A stretch of 64,000 nt of DNA from Nocardia anocheti (GTDB lineage: Bacteria; Actinomycetota; Actinomycetes; Mycobacteriales; Mycobacteriaceae): positions 62,001 to 126,000 of the forward strand of contig NZ_JAQQFV010000003.1 in NCBI RefSeq assembly GCF_029675105.1. The letters run 5' to 3'. The position numbers and the translations under genes are program-made. Below the pieces are notes generated by a model. The model saw nothing but the letters and a program-made list of their open reading frames with translations, did not search any database and was not told the origin of the DNA. Below are positions 36,993 to 45,647 of the stretch, one piece after another; position 1 is the stretch's first letter; the number at the start of each line of letters is the position of its first letter.

Positions 36993-38422
36993 TGCTGGAC
37001 ACCCCCTTCGGTGTCGGGGACGACGGGAACATTGCCCAGGATCGACCCGAGTAGCAGCAGCTGACTGAAGGTCGGGGTCCCGCCCACCAGCGCCGACACC
37101 GCGGCGATCCCGGTGAGGCGGGGTGGTGTCGCCGGGGTGGTGGCGGGCGCGGGATCGACGGCCGCGGCCGGGGCGGTGATGCCCGGGATGGCGGGCAGTC
37201 CCGGGATCGCGGGCAGGCCGGGCAGCGTCGGGAGGGTGATCTGCGGCAGCGTGGGCAGGCCGGGCAGGGGCACCGCCGGGGCCTCCGGTGCGGGCCCGGC
37301 CGCCTCGAGCCACCCCGGCAGCATCGAGGCCGGATACTCCTGCGGCGGTGCGACATCGGGCACGGTCGGGCCGCCGCAGCGCGGGCCGGTCATCTCGCCG
37401 TAGCGGGGGCAGTCCTGCGCGGTGTACTGCTGGAACGGCGTGAAGGTCACATCCATGCGCCAGGTCATCTGCTCGCGCGGACCGAAGTTGAAGGTCTGCT
37501 GCAACTTCCGGAACGAGGCGTTGAGATTGGCCGCCGTGGACTGCAGCGCGCCGGGGTCCTTGGCCATTCCGCCGATCAGCCCGTCCAACCCGGCGACGAG
37601 TTCCTTGCCCGAATTCGGGTTCGCGGCGAAGAGCGCGTTCACCGAGTCGACCGTGGCGTTGCCCTGCACCAGCAGGTCGACCAGCTGCGCGCGGTGCTCG
37701 TTGAGCGTGCGCGCCGAGGTGACCGAATCGGCCAGCACCCCGACCAGCTCGGGCGCCGACTCGCTCAGCGCCGTCGCCGCCCGGCCCAGATCACCGAGCA
37801 GCCCGCCGATCTCGGGGATCTGGTGCACGGTGGTGAGCCACTGGTCGAGCCGCTCGATGGTGGACCCGGGCACCCTGGCACCGGGGTCGAGCGCGGCCGA
37901 GAGAGTGGCCAGAACGCGGCCCAGCTTCTCGGGCTGGATGGTGGCCAGCACATCGCGCAGCGTGTTGAGGGTGGACTGGAGCTGGACGGTGGCCTCGCTG
38001 GTGTCCTCGGCGATGGTGACCCCCGCGCGCAGCGTGGAGGTCGCGGTGCCGTTGTCCACCAGCTGGATGGAGGAGACGCCGAAGATGTTGTCGGGGACCA
38101 CGCGGGCGGTCACCGTGTCCGGGATCGTCTCGGCCAGACCGGGTTTCAGTTCGAAGGTGGCGCGCTGGCGTTCGCCCTTGGCCACCATCTCCACCGAGCC
38201 GACCACGCCGACGACCATGCCGCGGAACTTCACGTCGGCGCGCTGGGGTAGCCCGTCACCGGTGCTGGTCAGGTCGGCGCCGACCACGACGGTGTCCTCG
38301 AACTCGCCGTTGTAGCGCAACGCGAGCAGATACAGCGCCACCGCGAAGGCGGTGATCACCGCCAGCCCCGCGAGCGTGAGCTGCAGCGGTTTGGGGCCGC
38401 GGCCGCTGGGATCGAGAATCAT
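36989..38422 (-). CDS. mceA: MceA-type substrate-binding protein with Pro-rich tail
   Basis: 477 aa, the longest Mce subunit here. Anchor (LAGLAVITAFAVALYLLAL), the MlaD domain (about 40-120, RADVKFRGMVVGVVGSVEM), long helices, then from about residue 375 a low-complexity tail of repeated LPGLP/AIPG units. The tail is the kind that reaches the outer cell envelope in Mce systems. Starts 9 bp after yrbEB. Confidence 0.88.
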   Translation of the reverse strand: MILDPSGRGPKPLQLTLAGLAVITAFAVALYLLALRYNGEFEDTVVVGADLTSTGDGLPQRADVKFRGMVVGVVGSVEMVAKGERQRATFELKPGLAETIPDTVTARVVPDNIFGVSSIQLVDNGTATSTLRAGVTIAEDTSEATVQLQSTLNTLRDVLATIQPEKLGRVLATLSAALDPGARVPGSTIERLDQWLTTVHQIPEIGGLLGDLGRAATALSESAPELVGVLADSVTSARTLNEHRAQLVDLLVQGNATVDSVNALFAANPNSGKELVAGLDGLIGGMAKDPGALQSTAANLNASFRKLQQTFNFGPREQMTWRMDVTFTPFQQYTAQDCPRYGEMTGPRCGGPTVPDVAPPQEYPASMLPGWLEAAGPAPEAPAVPLPGLPTLPQITLPTLPGLPAIPGLPAIPGITAPAAAVDPAPATTPATPPRLTGIAAVSALVGGTPTFSQLLLLGSILGNVPVVPDTEGGVQQ

Positions 38423-38431
38423 TCGATCGAC

Positions 38432-39295
38432 CTATCCCGAGATCCGGAATCCGGGGTCGATGCCCCAGATCGCAAGGGTGAGAAAGAGATTGGTGAAGAC
38501 CATCACGACGATGACCATCTTGATCGCGCGTCCGGCCGCCACCCCGACACCTTCGGGACCGCCGGTGGCCACGAAGCCGTAGTAGCACTGGATGAACGCG
38601 GCGATGAGCACGAACACCACCACCTTGAACAGCGAGAAGAACACGTCCCCGCCCAGCAGGAACTGGAAGAAGTAGTGGTCGTAGGTGCCCGCGGTGGTGC
38701 TGCCGAGGAACAGCACCGACAGCTTGGTCGCGATATAGGCCACCGCCAGGCCCAGGGTGTAGAGCGGGACGATGGTGATGGTCGCCGCGATCATCCTGGT
38801 GGTCACCAGGTAAGGGAGCGGCCGGATGGCGATGGACTCGAGCGCGTCGATCTCCTCGGAGATCCGCATGGAGCCGAGCTGGGCGGTGAAGCGGCAGCCG
38901 GACTGGATGGCGAAGGCGAGCGTGCCCAGGATCGGCGCGATCTCGCGGGTGGTGGCGAAGCCGGAGATGGCGCCGGTCAGTGGTCCCATCGTCAGCAGGT
39001 TGAGCGCGGTGTAGGACTCCACGCCCACGGTGATGCCGCCGAAGGCACACAGCACCACCACCACACCCACCGTGCCGCCGCCCACGATCAACGATCCGTT
39101 GCCCCAGCCGACATCGGCGACCAGTCGCGCCACCTCCTTGCGGTAGTGGCGCAGGGTGAACGGGATGGCCAGCAGCGCCTGGAAGAACACGATCGCCTGG
39201 TGCCCGATGCGCTGGTTGACCTCGACCGGGACCTTGACCGTATTGCTCAGCGCGCGGACCGGACGCAGGGCCGGGGGAATGTACTCGGCGGCCAT
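38432..39295 (-). CDS. yrbEB: YrbEB permease (MlaE family)
   Basis: 287 aa, about five to six membrane segments. The MlaE signature region (LGSMRISEEIDALESIAIRPLPYLVTTRMIA) contains the EExDA-type coupling motif that contacts the MceG ATPase. Together with YrbEA it forms the membrane channel of the importer. No MceG ATPase gene is in the window; one shared MceG is usual in this order. Confidence 0.9.
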   Translation of the reverse strand: MAAEYIPPALRPVRALSNTVKVPVEVNQRIGHQAIVFFQALLAIPFTLRHYRKEVARLVADVGWGNGSLIVGGGTVGVVVVLCAFGGITVGVESYTALNLLTMGPLTGAISGFATTREIAPILGTLAFAIQSGCRFTAQLGSMRISEEIDALESIAIRPLPYLVTTRMIAATITIVPLYTLGLAVAYIATKLSVLFLGSTTAGTYDHYFFQFLLGGDVFFSLFKVVVFVLIAAFIQCYYGFVATGGPEGVGVAAGRAIKMVIVVMVFTNLFLTLAIWGIDPGFRISG

Positions 39296-39296
39296 C

Positions 39297-40148
39297 TCAC
39301 ACCACCTTCGAGGGGAAGAAGCTGTTGTAGAGCTGGGTGACGATGATGTTGGTGGCGAACAGCATCAGCGCCGAGGTGACCACCGCCGAGTTCACCGAGT
39401 TGGCCACCCCGCCCGGCCCGCCCTTGGTGTGCAGGCCGATGTCGCAGGCGATGATCGCGGTGAGCGCGCCGAAGATCGCGGCCTTGAACAGCGCCACCAG
39501 CAGGTCGTTCGCCACCGCGAAGGAGGCGAAGGAACTGATGAACGAGCCGGGCGTGCCGTGCTGGGCGTAGACGTTGAACATGTAGGCCGTCGCGAAGCCG
39601 ACGAACACGATGAACCCGCACAGCAGCATGCTCACCAGCACCGCCGCCGCCAGCCGAGGGGCGACCAGCCTGCGCACCGGGTCCACGCCCATCACCTTCA
39701 TGGCGTCGATCTCCTCGCGGATGGTGCGCGAACCGAGATCGGCGCAGATGGCCGAACCGACCGCGCCCGCGATCATCAGCGAGGTCACCAGCGGCGCGCC
39801 CTGGCGGATGATGCCGAGCCCGGCCACCGCACCGATGAAGGTGGTCGCGCCGACCTGATTGACCAGCGCGCCCACCTGGATCGAGACCACCACCGCGACC
39901 GGGATCGCGACGAAGACCGTCGGGAGGGCCGAGACATTGGCCATGAACGCGCACTGCTTGACGAACTCCTGGAACGGGAATCGCCGTCGCACCAGCGACA
40001 GGAACAGCTGCGCGAGCGCGGCCCGGCCGAGCAGGACCTGCCTGCCCAGCGTTTCGACCGACTGCTGGGGATGTCGTCGCCAGAGCCCGGTGGCGCTGTC
40101 GATGATCCGCCCGAGTTCGGACGGTTCGGTGGCCGGTTGCGGCGTCAC
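39297..40148 (-). CDS. yrbEA: YrbEA permease (MlaE family)
   Basis: 283 aa from GTG 40148 (GAAAGGA ribosome site upstream; a longer frame to 40280 has arginine-rich non-coding-like residues). The coupling motif is SRTIREEIDAMKVMGVDPVRRLVAPR. About six hydrophobic segments. One base separates it from yrbEB. First canonical gene of the mce operon. Confidence 0.9.
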   Translation of the reverse strand: MTPQPATEPSELGRIIDSATGLWRRHPQQSVETLGRQVLLGRAALAQLFLSLVRRRFPFQEFVKQCAFMANVSALPTVFVAIPVAVVVSIQVGALVNQVGATTFIGAVAGLGIIRQGAPLVTSLMIAGAVGSAICADLGSRTIREEIDAMKVMGVDPVRRLVAPRLAAAVLVSMLLCGFIVFVGFATAYMFNVYAQHGTPGSFISSFASFAVANDLLVALFKAAIFGALTAIIACDIGLHTKGGPGGVANSVNSAVVTSALMLFATNIIVTQLYNSFFPSKVV

Positions 40149-40189
40149 GCTGCACCGATCCTTTCTTGCTGCGGGGTGGGGGCTCGGGG

Positions 40190-40375
40190 CTAGAGCGTGC
40201 TCAGCCAGTGGTGGAGCAGGACGACGAGTCCGGCGACGGCCGCCAGACCGAGGGCGAGCACGCACAGAACGGCCAGCCACATACCGAAGCGGAGCACCGG
40301 ATTCACCTGCGTGCGGCCGCCGAGGATCTTGACGATGATCACCACGAGATCGATGACCCAGACCAGCGCCATCAT
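40190..40375 (-). CDS. Small two-helix membrane protein at the mce head (61 aa)
   Basis: The ATG at 40375 shares a base with the stop of the upstream small gene (TGATG). Two hydrophobic helices (ALVWVIDLVVIIVKILGG and GMWLAVLCVLALGLAAVAGLVVLL) are linked by a short polar RTQVNPVLRF. I know no named family. Coupled translation with its neighbour and the 41-bp gap to yrbEA make it part of the mce operon. It may be an accessory subunit of the transporter; this is inference. Confidence 0.65.
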   Translation of the reverse strand: MMALVWVIDLVVIIVKILGGRTQVNPVLRFGMWLAVLCVLALGLAAVAGLVVLLHHWLSTL

Positions 40376-40599
40376 CAGGTCATCGTCACGTTCGCGAAGA
40401 GCAGCACGGGCCAGCACACGATCGATCCGAGGAACGAGACGACCAGGTCGACGCCGTGGAGATCGCCGAGATGGCTCGTGTGAGTGAGTGACCAGACGAC
40501 CCCGACGAGGCCGTAGGGGATGCCGATGATGATGAGCGTGCCGAGGAATTCGGACACCTTCATCTCGTAGCTGAGAAACCTGTCCAGCCGTCGCAACAT
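40375..40599 (-). CDS. Small membrane protein, first gene of the mce operon (74 aa)
   Basis: Two hydrophobic stretches (FLGTLIIIGIPYGLVGVVWSL and VVSFLGSIVCWPVLLFANV) with a short polar linker. The N-terminus is basic (LRRLDRF). The ATG at 40599 has only a distant GGAAGGA; a Met at codon 13 is an alternative. The frame is intact and coupled to the next small gene. Unrecognised family; its place at the head of an mce operon suggests a transporter accessory. Confidence 0.62.
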   Translation of the reverse strand: MLRRLDRFLSYEMKVSEFLGTLIIIGIPYGLVGVVWSLTHTSHLGDLHGVDLVVSFLGSIVCWPVLLFANVTMT

Positions 40600-40783
40600 G
40601 GCGGTACCGGTGTTCCTTCCTGCGGGGACCGTCCGGGGCGACGTGGCGGGCCGACGTCGTCGTCGACGGTCAGGTGATGTTGCCGATGATTCTTGGGGAA
40701 GGGTGCTTGACGACCGGCGATCCTCCCCGTGATCTCCGGACGGCTGGGCGACGTCTGCGGCGATCCGCAGCGTGCATCCGAGA

Positions 40784-40802
40784 TAAGTTACTACTAATTC
40801 TC
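40784..40802 (-). promoter_or_regulatory. 19-bp regulon motif, mce-facing copy
   Basis: Minus-strand GAGAATTAGTAGTAACTTA, 185 bp before the first mce-operon gene, oriented towards it. Confidence 0.78.
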
Positions 40803-40813
40803 GCTGCTGTGAT

Positions 40814-40832
40814 GAGAATTACGGGTAACATA
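40814..40832 (+). promoter_or_regulatory. 19-bp regulon motif
   Basis: GAGAATTACGGGTAACATA, inverted relative to the copy 11 bp to its left. Confidence 0.75.
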
Positions 40833-40894
40833 TCGCATGAATCGGCGATTGCCTACAGGTCGCCGTGAGAAAACCCGGACTGGTTGTCGCCCGC

Positions 40895-40913
40895 GAGAAT
40901 CGTGAGTAACTTA
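40895..40913 (+). promoter_or_regulatory. 19-bp regulon motif, thiolase promoter copy
   Basis: GAGAATCGTGAGTAACTTA, 44 bp before the thiolase start; its TAACTT may be the -10. Confidence 0.78.
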
Positions 40914-40957
40914 GTGCGAGCGTCGCCGAGGGTCGGTGACGGTGCAGGAGGAACGCA

Positions 40958-42121
40958 ATGTCCGCAGTGATCGTCGATGTGGTTCGCACTCCCTCGGGCC
41001 GGGGCAAGCCCGGCGGTGGGCTGTCGTCGGTGCATCCGGCCACGCTGCTGGCCGGAGTGCTGGCCGAGCTGGTGGCGCGCACCGGCATCGATCCGGCGCT
41101 GGTCGACGATGTGATCGGCGGGTGCGTCACCCAGAGCGGGGAGCAGGCCAACAACATCTCCCGCACCGCCGTGCTGGCCGCCGGGTTCCCCGAGTCGGTG
41201 CCCGCCACCACGGTCGACCGCCAGTGCGGATCCAGCCAGCAGGCGGTGCATTTCGCCGCGCAAGGCGTGCTCGCCGGTGCCTACGACGTGGCGATCGCCT
41301 GCGGTGTCGAGTCGATGAGTCGCGCGCCGATGTTCTCCAACACCCAGGGCAAGGACTCGCTGCGCGCGCCGCTGGCCGCCCGCTACCCGGACGGTCTGAT
41401 CGGGCAGGGCATCGCCGCGGAGATCCTGGCCGCGCGCTGGAAGCTGGACCGCGCCGTCCTCGACGAGTTCGCCGCCCGCTCGCACCGCCTGGCGGCCGCC
41501 ACCGCCGCGGCGGGCGGCTTCGACGCCGAGCTGGTGGGCGCCGGTGACCTCACCGCCGACGAGACCATCCGCACCGGCACCACGGTGGAGGGGCTCGCGG
41601 GGTTGCGCCCGGCCTTCACCGATCCGGCTGTGCTGGAACGTTTTCCGGATATCGGCTGGTCGGTCACCGCGGGCAACTCCTCGCCGCTGACCGACGGTGC
41701 CTCGGCCGCGCTCATCATGAGCGAGGCGACGGCCGCGAAACTGGGACTCACCCCGCGCGCCCGCTTCCACTCCTTCGCCGTCACCGGTGACGACCCGACG
41801 CTGATGCTGACAGCGGTCGTCCCCGCGACCCGCAAGGCGCTCGAGCGCGTCTCGCTCACCGTCGACGACATCGACACCTTCGAGGTGAACGAGGCGTTCG
41901 CGCCGGTCCCGCTGGTGTGGCAGCACGAACTCGGCGCCGACCCCGACAGGGTGAACCCTCGCGGCGGCGCGATCGCCCTCGGTCATCCGCTCGGCGCCTC
42001 CGGCACCCGCCTGCTCGCCACCATGGTCAACCACCTCGAGCAGACCGGTGGCCGCTACGGGTTGCAGACCATGTGCGAGGCCGGTGGACTCGCCAACGCC
42101 ACCATCATCGAACGGTTGTGA
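40958..42121 (+). CDS. Acetyl-CoA C-acyltransferase (thiolase, FadA family)
   Basis: 387 aa. Nucleophile Cys in VDRQCGSSQQ (near 90), His in NEAFAPV and GHPLGASG, and the second Cys in TMCEAGG near residue 377: a full degradative thiolase. AGGAGG precedes the ATG. It performs the final cleavage of 3-ketoacyl-CoA. Divergent from mce and sharing its motif-rich control region, so probably co-induced with lipid import. FadA5/FadA6-like in length; exact substrate unknown. Confidence 0.9.
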   Translation: MSAVIVDVVRTPSGRGKPGGGLSSVHPATLLAGVLAELVARTGIDPALVDDVIGGCVTQSGEQANNISRTAVLAAGFPESVPATTVDRQCGSSQQAVHFAAQGVLAGAYDVAIACGVESMSRAPMFSNTQGKDSLRAPLAARYPDGLIGQGIAAEILAARWKLDRAVLDEFAARSHRLAAATAAAGGFDAELVGAGDLTADETIRTGTTVEGLAGLRPAFTDPAVLERFPDIGWSVTAGNSSPLTDGASAALIMSEATAAKLGLTPRARFHSFAVTGDDPTLMLTAVVPATRKALERVSLTVDDIDTFEVNEAFAPVPLVWQHELGADPDRVNPRGGAIALGHPLGASGTRLLATMVNHLEQTGGRYGLQTMCEAGGLANATIIERL

Positions 42122-42190
42122 GACCGGGCCGGTGGACGTCCCCGCGCCGCGCCCCGGCGATGTGCCAGGGCGCGTGCGGTCGTCGTCGGA

Positions 42191-42925
42191 TCAGCGCGCC
42201 TGCGTGACGATCCGGAGTCGGCGCGGTGCGGTCGTGAAGCCCGCGCGGGTCGCCACCGCCACGGCGCGCAGTGCCGCCGCGTCGCCCGCGCGCGGTGTCA
42301 GGCCGTAGAGCTCGACCGCGCGTTCGTGCTGCATGGCCCGCACGGCGGCGGTGGGCAGTCGCCGGACGACCCAGGCGTCCGGGCGGAGCACCTGATCGGC
42401 GAGTCGTGTCGCGGCCGGGGTCAGTCGGAGCCGGGTGGCGCACGCCTCGGCGAAATAGGCGGTGAACTCCGGCCAGGTGCCGGGCAGCGAGCGGTCACTG
42501 ATCCCGTAGCCGCGATACCAGCGGCAGCACTGGTCGTAGAGCTCGGCGCGGGTCTCGTCGGTCAGGGCTGGGCCGAAGACATCGGCCGCCGTCATGAGGG
42601 TCTCGACGTAGGTCGCGTGCTGGAACAGGAAGGTGTCCGGGTGCAGCGCGTGATAGCGGTGCCCCAGATCGTCGTGGCCCTTGATGTGTTCGTGGGCGAA
42701 GCGGATGGCGGCGGCGGTGTCGTGCGCGGCGCAGGCCAGATAGATCATCTGCAGCACGGCGCGTTTCTTGTGTTCCCACAGGCGCGTCGACGAGTGCTCG
42801 ATCAGCGCCGGGGCGATGGCGGGGTGCAGGACCTGCAGGCCCACCGCGCGCGGCAGCATCAGCAGGAACCGGCGGTCGCCCAGGTGGCGGCGCAGCAGTG
42901 GGCCCGCGGCGGGTTCGTGGGTCAC
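42191..42925 (-). CDS. DUF2236 (MpaB/Lcp-type oxygenase superfamily) protein
   Basis: 244 aa from GTG 42925, overlapping the preceding adenylating-enzyme stop by 4 nt. RFLLMLPRAVGLQVLHPAIAPALIEHS and RFAHEHIKGHD are typical of the DUF2236 family, all-helical proteins related to MpaB and the rubber oxygenase Lcp. The His in FAHEHIKG may be the heme ligand. No signal peptide, hence cytoplasmic. Co-expressed with the acid-activating-like enzyme; possible oxidative cleavage of an unsaturated intermediate (inference). Confidence 0.8.
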   Translation of the reverse strand: MTHEPAAGPLLRRHLGDRRFLLMLPRAVGLQVLHPAIAPALIEHSSTRLWEHKKRAVLQMIYLACAAHDTAAAIRFAHEHIKGHDDLGHRYHALHPDTFLFQHATYVETLMTAADVFGPALTDETRAELYDQCCRWYRGYGISDRSLPGTWPEFTAYFAEACATRLRLTPAATRLADQVLRPDAWVVRRLPTAAVRAMQHERAVELYGLTPRAGDAAALRAVAVATRAGFTTAPRRLRIVTQAR

Positions 42926-44361
42926 CGGTGATCGGTACCTTCCAGGCGGTGGCGCGACACCTTGCCGGTGGCATTGCGCGGGAGTCGGCCCAGGTTCTCG
43001 CCGCCGGAGACGATCATGTCGTCGTCGCGGCCGTCGATGAACAATCGGCCGTCCTCGTCGAAATGCCCGAGGTCGCCACTGGACTGCAGGCCGTCGACGA
43101 TCTCCTTGCCGGAGCCGTCGGTGTAGCCGCTGAAACTCAGCGCGCTGCCGACGAAGACGGTGCCCACCACGTGCGGGGTGGTGATCCGGCGCCGCTGCTC
43201 GTCGTACACCGCGACCCGGCAGCCCACCGGTGGACGGCCGACCGTGCCGGGTGCCTCGCGCAGATCCCGCGGCGTCGCCACCGCCGCGACGGTGACTTCG
43301 GTCGAGGCGTAGAGGTTGTAGAGCACCTCGCCGAACAGCAGGGCGGTGCGTCTGCTCAGATCCGGCGACAGCGCAGACCCCGCGGAGAAGATCACCGACA
43401 GGGCGGCCGTGTCGTAGCGGGACAGTTCCTCCGGACCCAGGTCCACGATGCGCTGCAACATGGTCGGCACCAGGACCAGCGCGCTCGCGCGGTGTCGGGC
43501 GACCGCGGCCAGCGTGCGCTGGGGATCGAAGCGTCCCGGCAGCACGACCATCGTATTGCCCAGCGCCCAGCCCAGGATGAGCTGGGACAGTCCGGTTCCG
43601 TGGAACAGCGGCGCGGCCAGCACGATGGTGCTCGCCTTCGGGATCGGGATCCGGTCGAGGAACTGGGCCGATTGCAGCGGCGAGATCTTGCCGCGCGGAG
43701 CGCCTTTCGGTGTACCGGTGGTACCGCTGGTGAGTACGACGATGCCGCCGGGGTCGACCGGCGGCGGCAGCGGCAGGGCCGAACGCCAGGCGGCGATGCC
43801 GTGGATGGTCGGCAGGCCGCGCCGGTTGGTGTCTCCGGCGCGGGTGAGAACGACGGGCAGGTCGGCGGGGAGATCGCCGAAGCGGTCGACGAACTCCGCG
43901 TCGAGCAGGAGCATGCCGACCCGCTCCCGTGCCAGCACCGTCGTCAGCCGCGGCCCGGCCATGTCGGTGTTGAGCAGGACGATCCGGGCGCCGATCTTGC
44001 CCGCGGCCAGCAGTGTCAGCACGAAACCCCGGTGATCGCGGCACTGTGCCGCGATCACCGTCTCCGGTGTGACGCCCTGGGCGGCAAGGCCGTTGGCGAG
44101 CCGGTTGGAGGCCGCGTCGAGCTGCTCGAAACTGATCGGTCCGCGATCGTCGATCAGCGCGATGGCACCGCGCGTACCGCGGGTCGCGTGGGCCAGTGTC
44201 GTGACGACCGGACCCAGCGTGGTGGCGTCGCGCGCGGTGCGGACCAGCTCGATGGGGTGCCGTAGTTCGAGTGCGCCGCGCCGGTGCAGGACCAGGGTGG
44301 CGGACAGGGCGTCGGCGACAGCGCGGACGACGGTGGTCGGCGCGGCGGAGACCAGGGGCAC
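42922..44361 (-). CDS. AMP-dependent acyl synthetase with internally shortened C-terminal domain
   Basis: 479 aa from GTG 44361 (GGAGGT upstream). The N-terminal adenylation core is intact: VLTSGTTGTPKGAPRG, LYASTEVTVAA, SGDLGHFDEDGRLFIDGRDDDMIVSGGEN. Immediately after GGEN the chain jumps to LGRLPRNATGKVSRHRL, so about 70 residues between GGEN and the NATGK lysine are missing in frame. The hinge and catalytic Lys motifs survive, but the C-terminal alpha/beta subdomain does not. Acyl-CoA formation may be lost; acyl-AMP formation could remain. The longer frame to 44556 overlaps regulatory motifs and is rejected. Confidence 0.82.
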   Translation of the reverse strand: MPLVSAAPTTVVRAVADALSATLVLHRRGALELRHPIELVRTARDATTLGPVVTTLAHATRGTRGAIALIDDRGPISFEQLDAASNRLANGLAAQGVTPETVIAAQCRDHRGFVLTLLAAGKIGARIVLLNTDMAGPRLTTVLARERVGMLLLDAEFVDRFGDLPADLPVVLTRAGDTNRRGLPTIHGIAAWRSALPLPPPVDPGGIVVLTSGTTGTPKGAPRGKISPLQSAQFLDRIPIPKASTIVLAAPLFHGTGLSQLILGWALGNTMVVLPGRFDPQRTLAAVARHRASALVLVPTMLQRIVDLGPEELSRYDTAALSVIFSAGSALSPDLSRRTALLFGEVLYNLYASTEVTVAAVATPRDLREAPGTVGRPPVGCRVAVYDEQRRRITTPHVVGTVFVGSALSFSGYTDGSGKEIVDGLQSSGDLGHFDEDGRLFIDGRDDDMIVSGGENLGRLPRNATGKVSRHRLEGTDHR

Positions 44362-44445
44362 GGATACCTCCGAGAAGGTCGGGGTGATCGGGGAAGAGCT
44401 GTCGGAGCGGAGTGCCGACGCCTCGCGACCGAGCATAGCTGGCGC

Positions 44446-44464
44446 GAGAATCGTTGGTAACTTA
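44446..44464 (+). promoter_or_regulatory. 19-bp regulon motif
   Basis: GAGAATCGTTGGTAACTTA in the 265-bp divergent region between the adenylating-enzyme gene (start 44361) and the DUF2236 gene (start 44627). Confidence 0.78.
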
Positions 44465-44521
44465 TTGGGTACTACTCCGAGGTGGGCGACGTGGACGCCG
44501 ATGGATGTTCTCCATGCATTG

Positions 44522-44540
44522 AGGAATATGCAGTAACTTG
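44522..44540 (+). promoter_or_regulatory. Degenerate regulon motif
   Basis: AGGAATATGCAGTAACTTG keeps GAAT-N5-GTAACTT spacing but differs at both ends. 86 bp before the DUF2236 start. Confidence 0.45.
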
Positions 44541-44626
44541 AACCGGGGTCGACCATTGTCCGGCCGACGTCGCGATGAGAGTATGGGTGAATGAATCTCT
44601 CATCACCTCAGCGTGGAGGTCGGGCT

Positions 44627-45484
44627 GTGACGCGGTCCGAACAGGCGGCCGAGTCGCAGGACATGGCCGCCGATCTGGCCCGTAGGCGCCGCTATCTCAC
44701 CGGATTCGGCGCCGCGCTGGGCGGCCCGGCCAATGTGATCATGCAGCTGAGCCTGCCGCCGGTGGGGCGGGGTGTGGTGGAGAGCGTGGTCGAATCCGGC
44801 AGCTTCGCCGCGCATCCGGTCAAGCGTGGCCGCACGACGCTGACCTACCTGGCCGTGGCGATGGTCGGCACCGACGAGGATCGCGCCGCCTACCGCGCCG
44901 CGGTCGGCACCGCGCACCGTCAGGTGCGCTCCGGGCCGGACAGTCCGGTCCGCTACAACGCCTTCGATCCGAAGCTGCAACTGTGGGTCGCCGCCTGCCT
45001 GTATCGCGGCACGCTCGACTCGCTGACCTGGCTCTACGGCGGCCTGGACGACACCTTCGCCGACGAGTTGTACCGTGACGCCGCCCGTTTCGGGACGACG
45101 CTGCAGATGCCCGCCGACCTGTGGCCCGCCGACCGGGCCGCCTTCGCCCAGTACTGGGACTCGATGCAGGGCGGTCTGTCCTTCGACGACGAGGTGCGGG
45201 CCTATCTGCTCGACCAGGTCGTCGGCCTGGCGCCGTATCGCCCGCACACCCGATTCGTGTTCCGACGCGCGAATCGGTTCTTCACCACCGGCTTCCTGCC
45301 CCAGTGGTTCCGCGACGAGCTGGGCCTGGCGTGGAGCCCGCGGCGGCAGCGTGTCTTCGAGGTGTTGTTGCGCACCGCGGGCCGCCTGCTGGCGGTCGCG
45401 CCCGCCTCGGTGCGCATGCAGCCGTTCGACTACTACCTCGGCGATATGCGCAGGCGTCGAGCCAGGGGAACGAACCTCGTCTGA
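44627..45484 (+). CDS. DUF2236 (oxygenase MpaB family) protein
   Basis: 285 aa from GTG 44627 with GGAGGT six bases upstream; the ATG at 44591 lacks a ribosome site. The core (GGPANVIMQLSLPPVGRGVVESVVESGSF, YLAVAMVGTDEDRAAYRAAVGTAHRQV) parallels the next gene, so the two are paralogues. GTAHRQVRSGPDSPVRYNAFDP marks the family; the His is a plausible heme or metal ligand. Cytoplasmic. Function in the superfamily ranges from dioxygenolytic cleavage (Lcp) to prenyl side-chain cleavage (MpaB), which suits an isoprenoid locus. Confidence 0.82.
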   Translation: MTRSEQAAESQDMAADLARRRRYLTGFGAALGGPANVIMQLSLPPVGRGVVESVVESGSFAAHPVKRGRTTLTYLAVAMVGTDEDRAAYRAAVGTAHRQVRSGPDSPVRYNAFDPKLQLWVAACLYRGTLDSLTWLYGGLDDTFADELYRDAARFGTTLQMPADLWPADRAAFAQYWDSMQGGLSFDDEVRAYLLDQVVGLAPYRPHTRFVFRRANRFFTTGFLPQWFRDELGLAWSPRRQRVFEVLLRTAGRLLAVAPASVRMQPFDYYLGDMRRRRARGTNLV

Positions 45485-45554
45485 GGATGCGCGATGCTGT
45501 GAACTGACACCAACTTAGGTTCGTCGGCTTCTTTCGAATCGCCCCGTCCACCGC

Positions 45555-45573
45555 GAGAATCAGCGGTAACATA
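45555..45573 (+). promoter_or_regulatory. 19-bp regulon motif
   Basis: GAGAATCAGCGGTAACATA, 74 bp before the DUF2236 start at 45648. Confidence 0.76.
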
Positions 45574-45647
45574 ATGGGCGTCGATGAGCTCTTGGCATCG
45601 ATCCGCGTTCGCGAGATCCGGGGGGCGCGGACCCCTGAAGGGAAAGG

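Larger units (their letters stand above)
40600..40957. other. 358-bp divergent control region of mce operon and thiolase
   Basis: It separates the first mce-operon gene (minus) from the thiolase (plus). It carries three motif copies at 40784-40802, 40814-40832 and 40895-40913. The first two point away from each other 11 bp apart and form a large inverted pair. TTGTCG (40884-40889) with TAACTT (40907-40912), 17-bp spaced, is a plausible thiolase promoter overlapping the third copy. Confidence 0.7.

Noticed and set aside
37140..37290. Repeat region in mceA as a possible tandem-repeat element
   Set aside because: It is the LPGLP/AIPG-coding tail of MceA, a normal low-complexity feature of the family.
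42922..44556. Longer start of the adenylating enzyme
   Set aside because: The extra residues overlap two regulon motifs and show no similarity; GTG 44361 has a strong GGAGGT.
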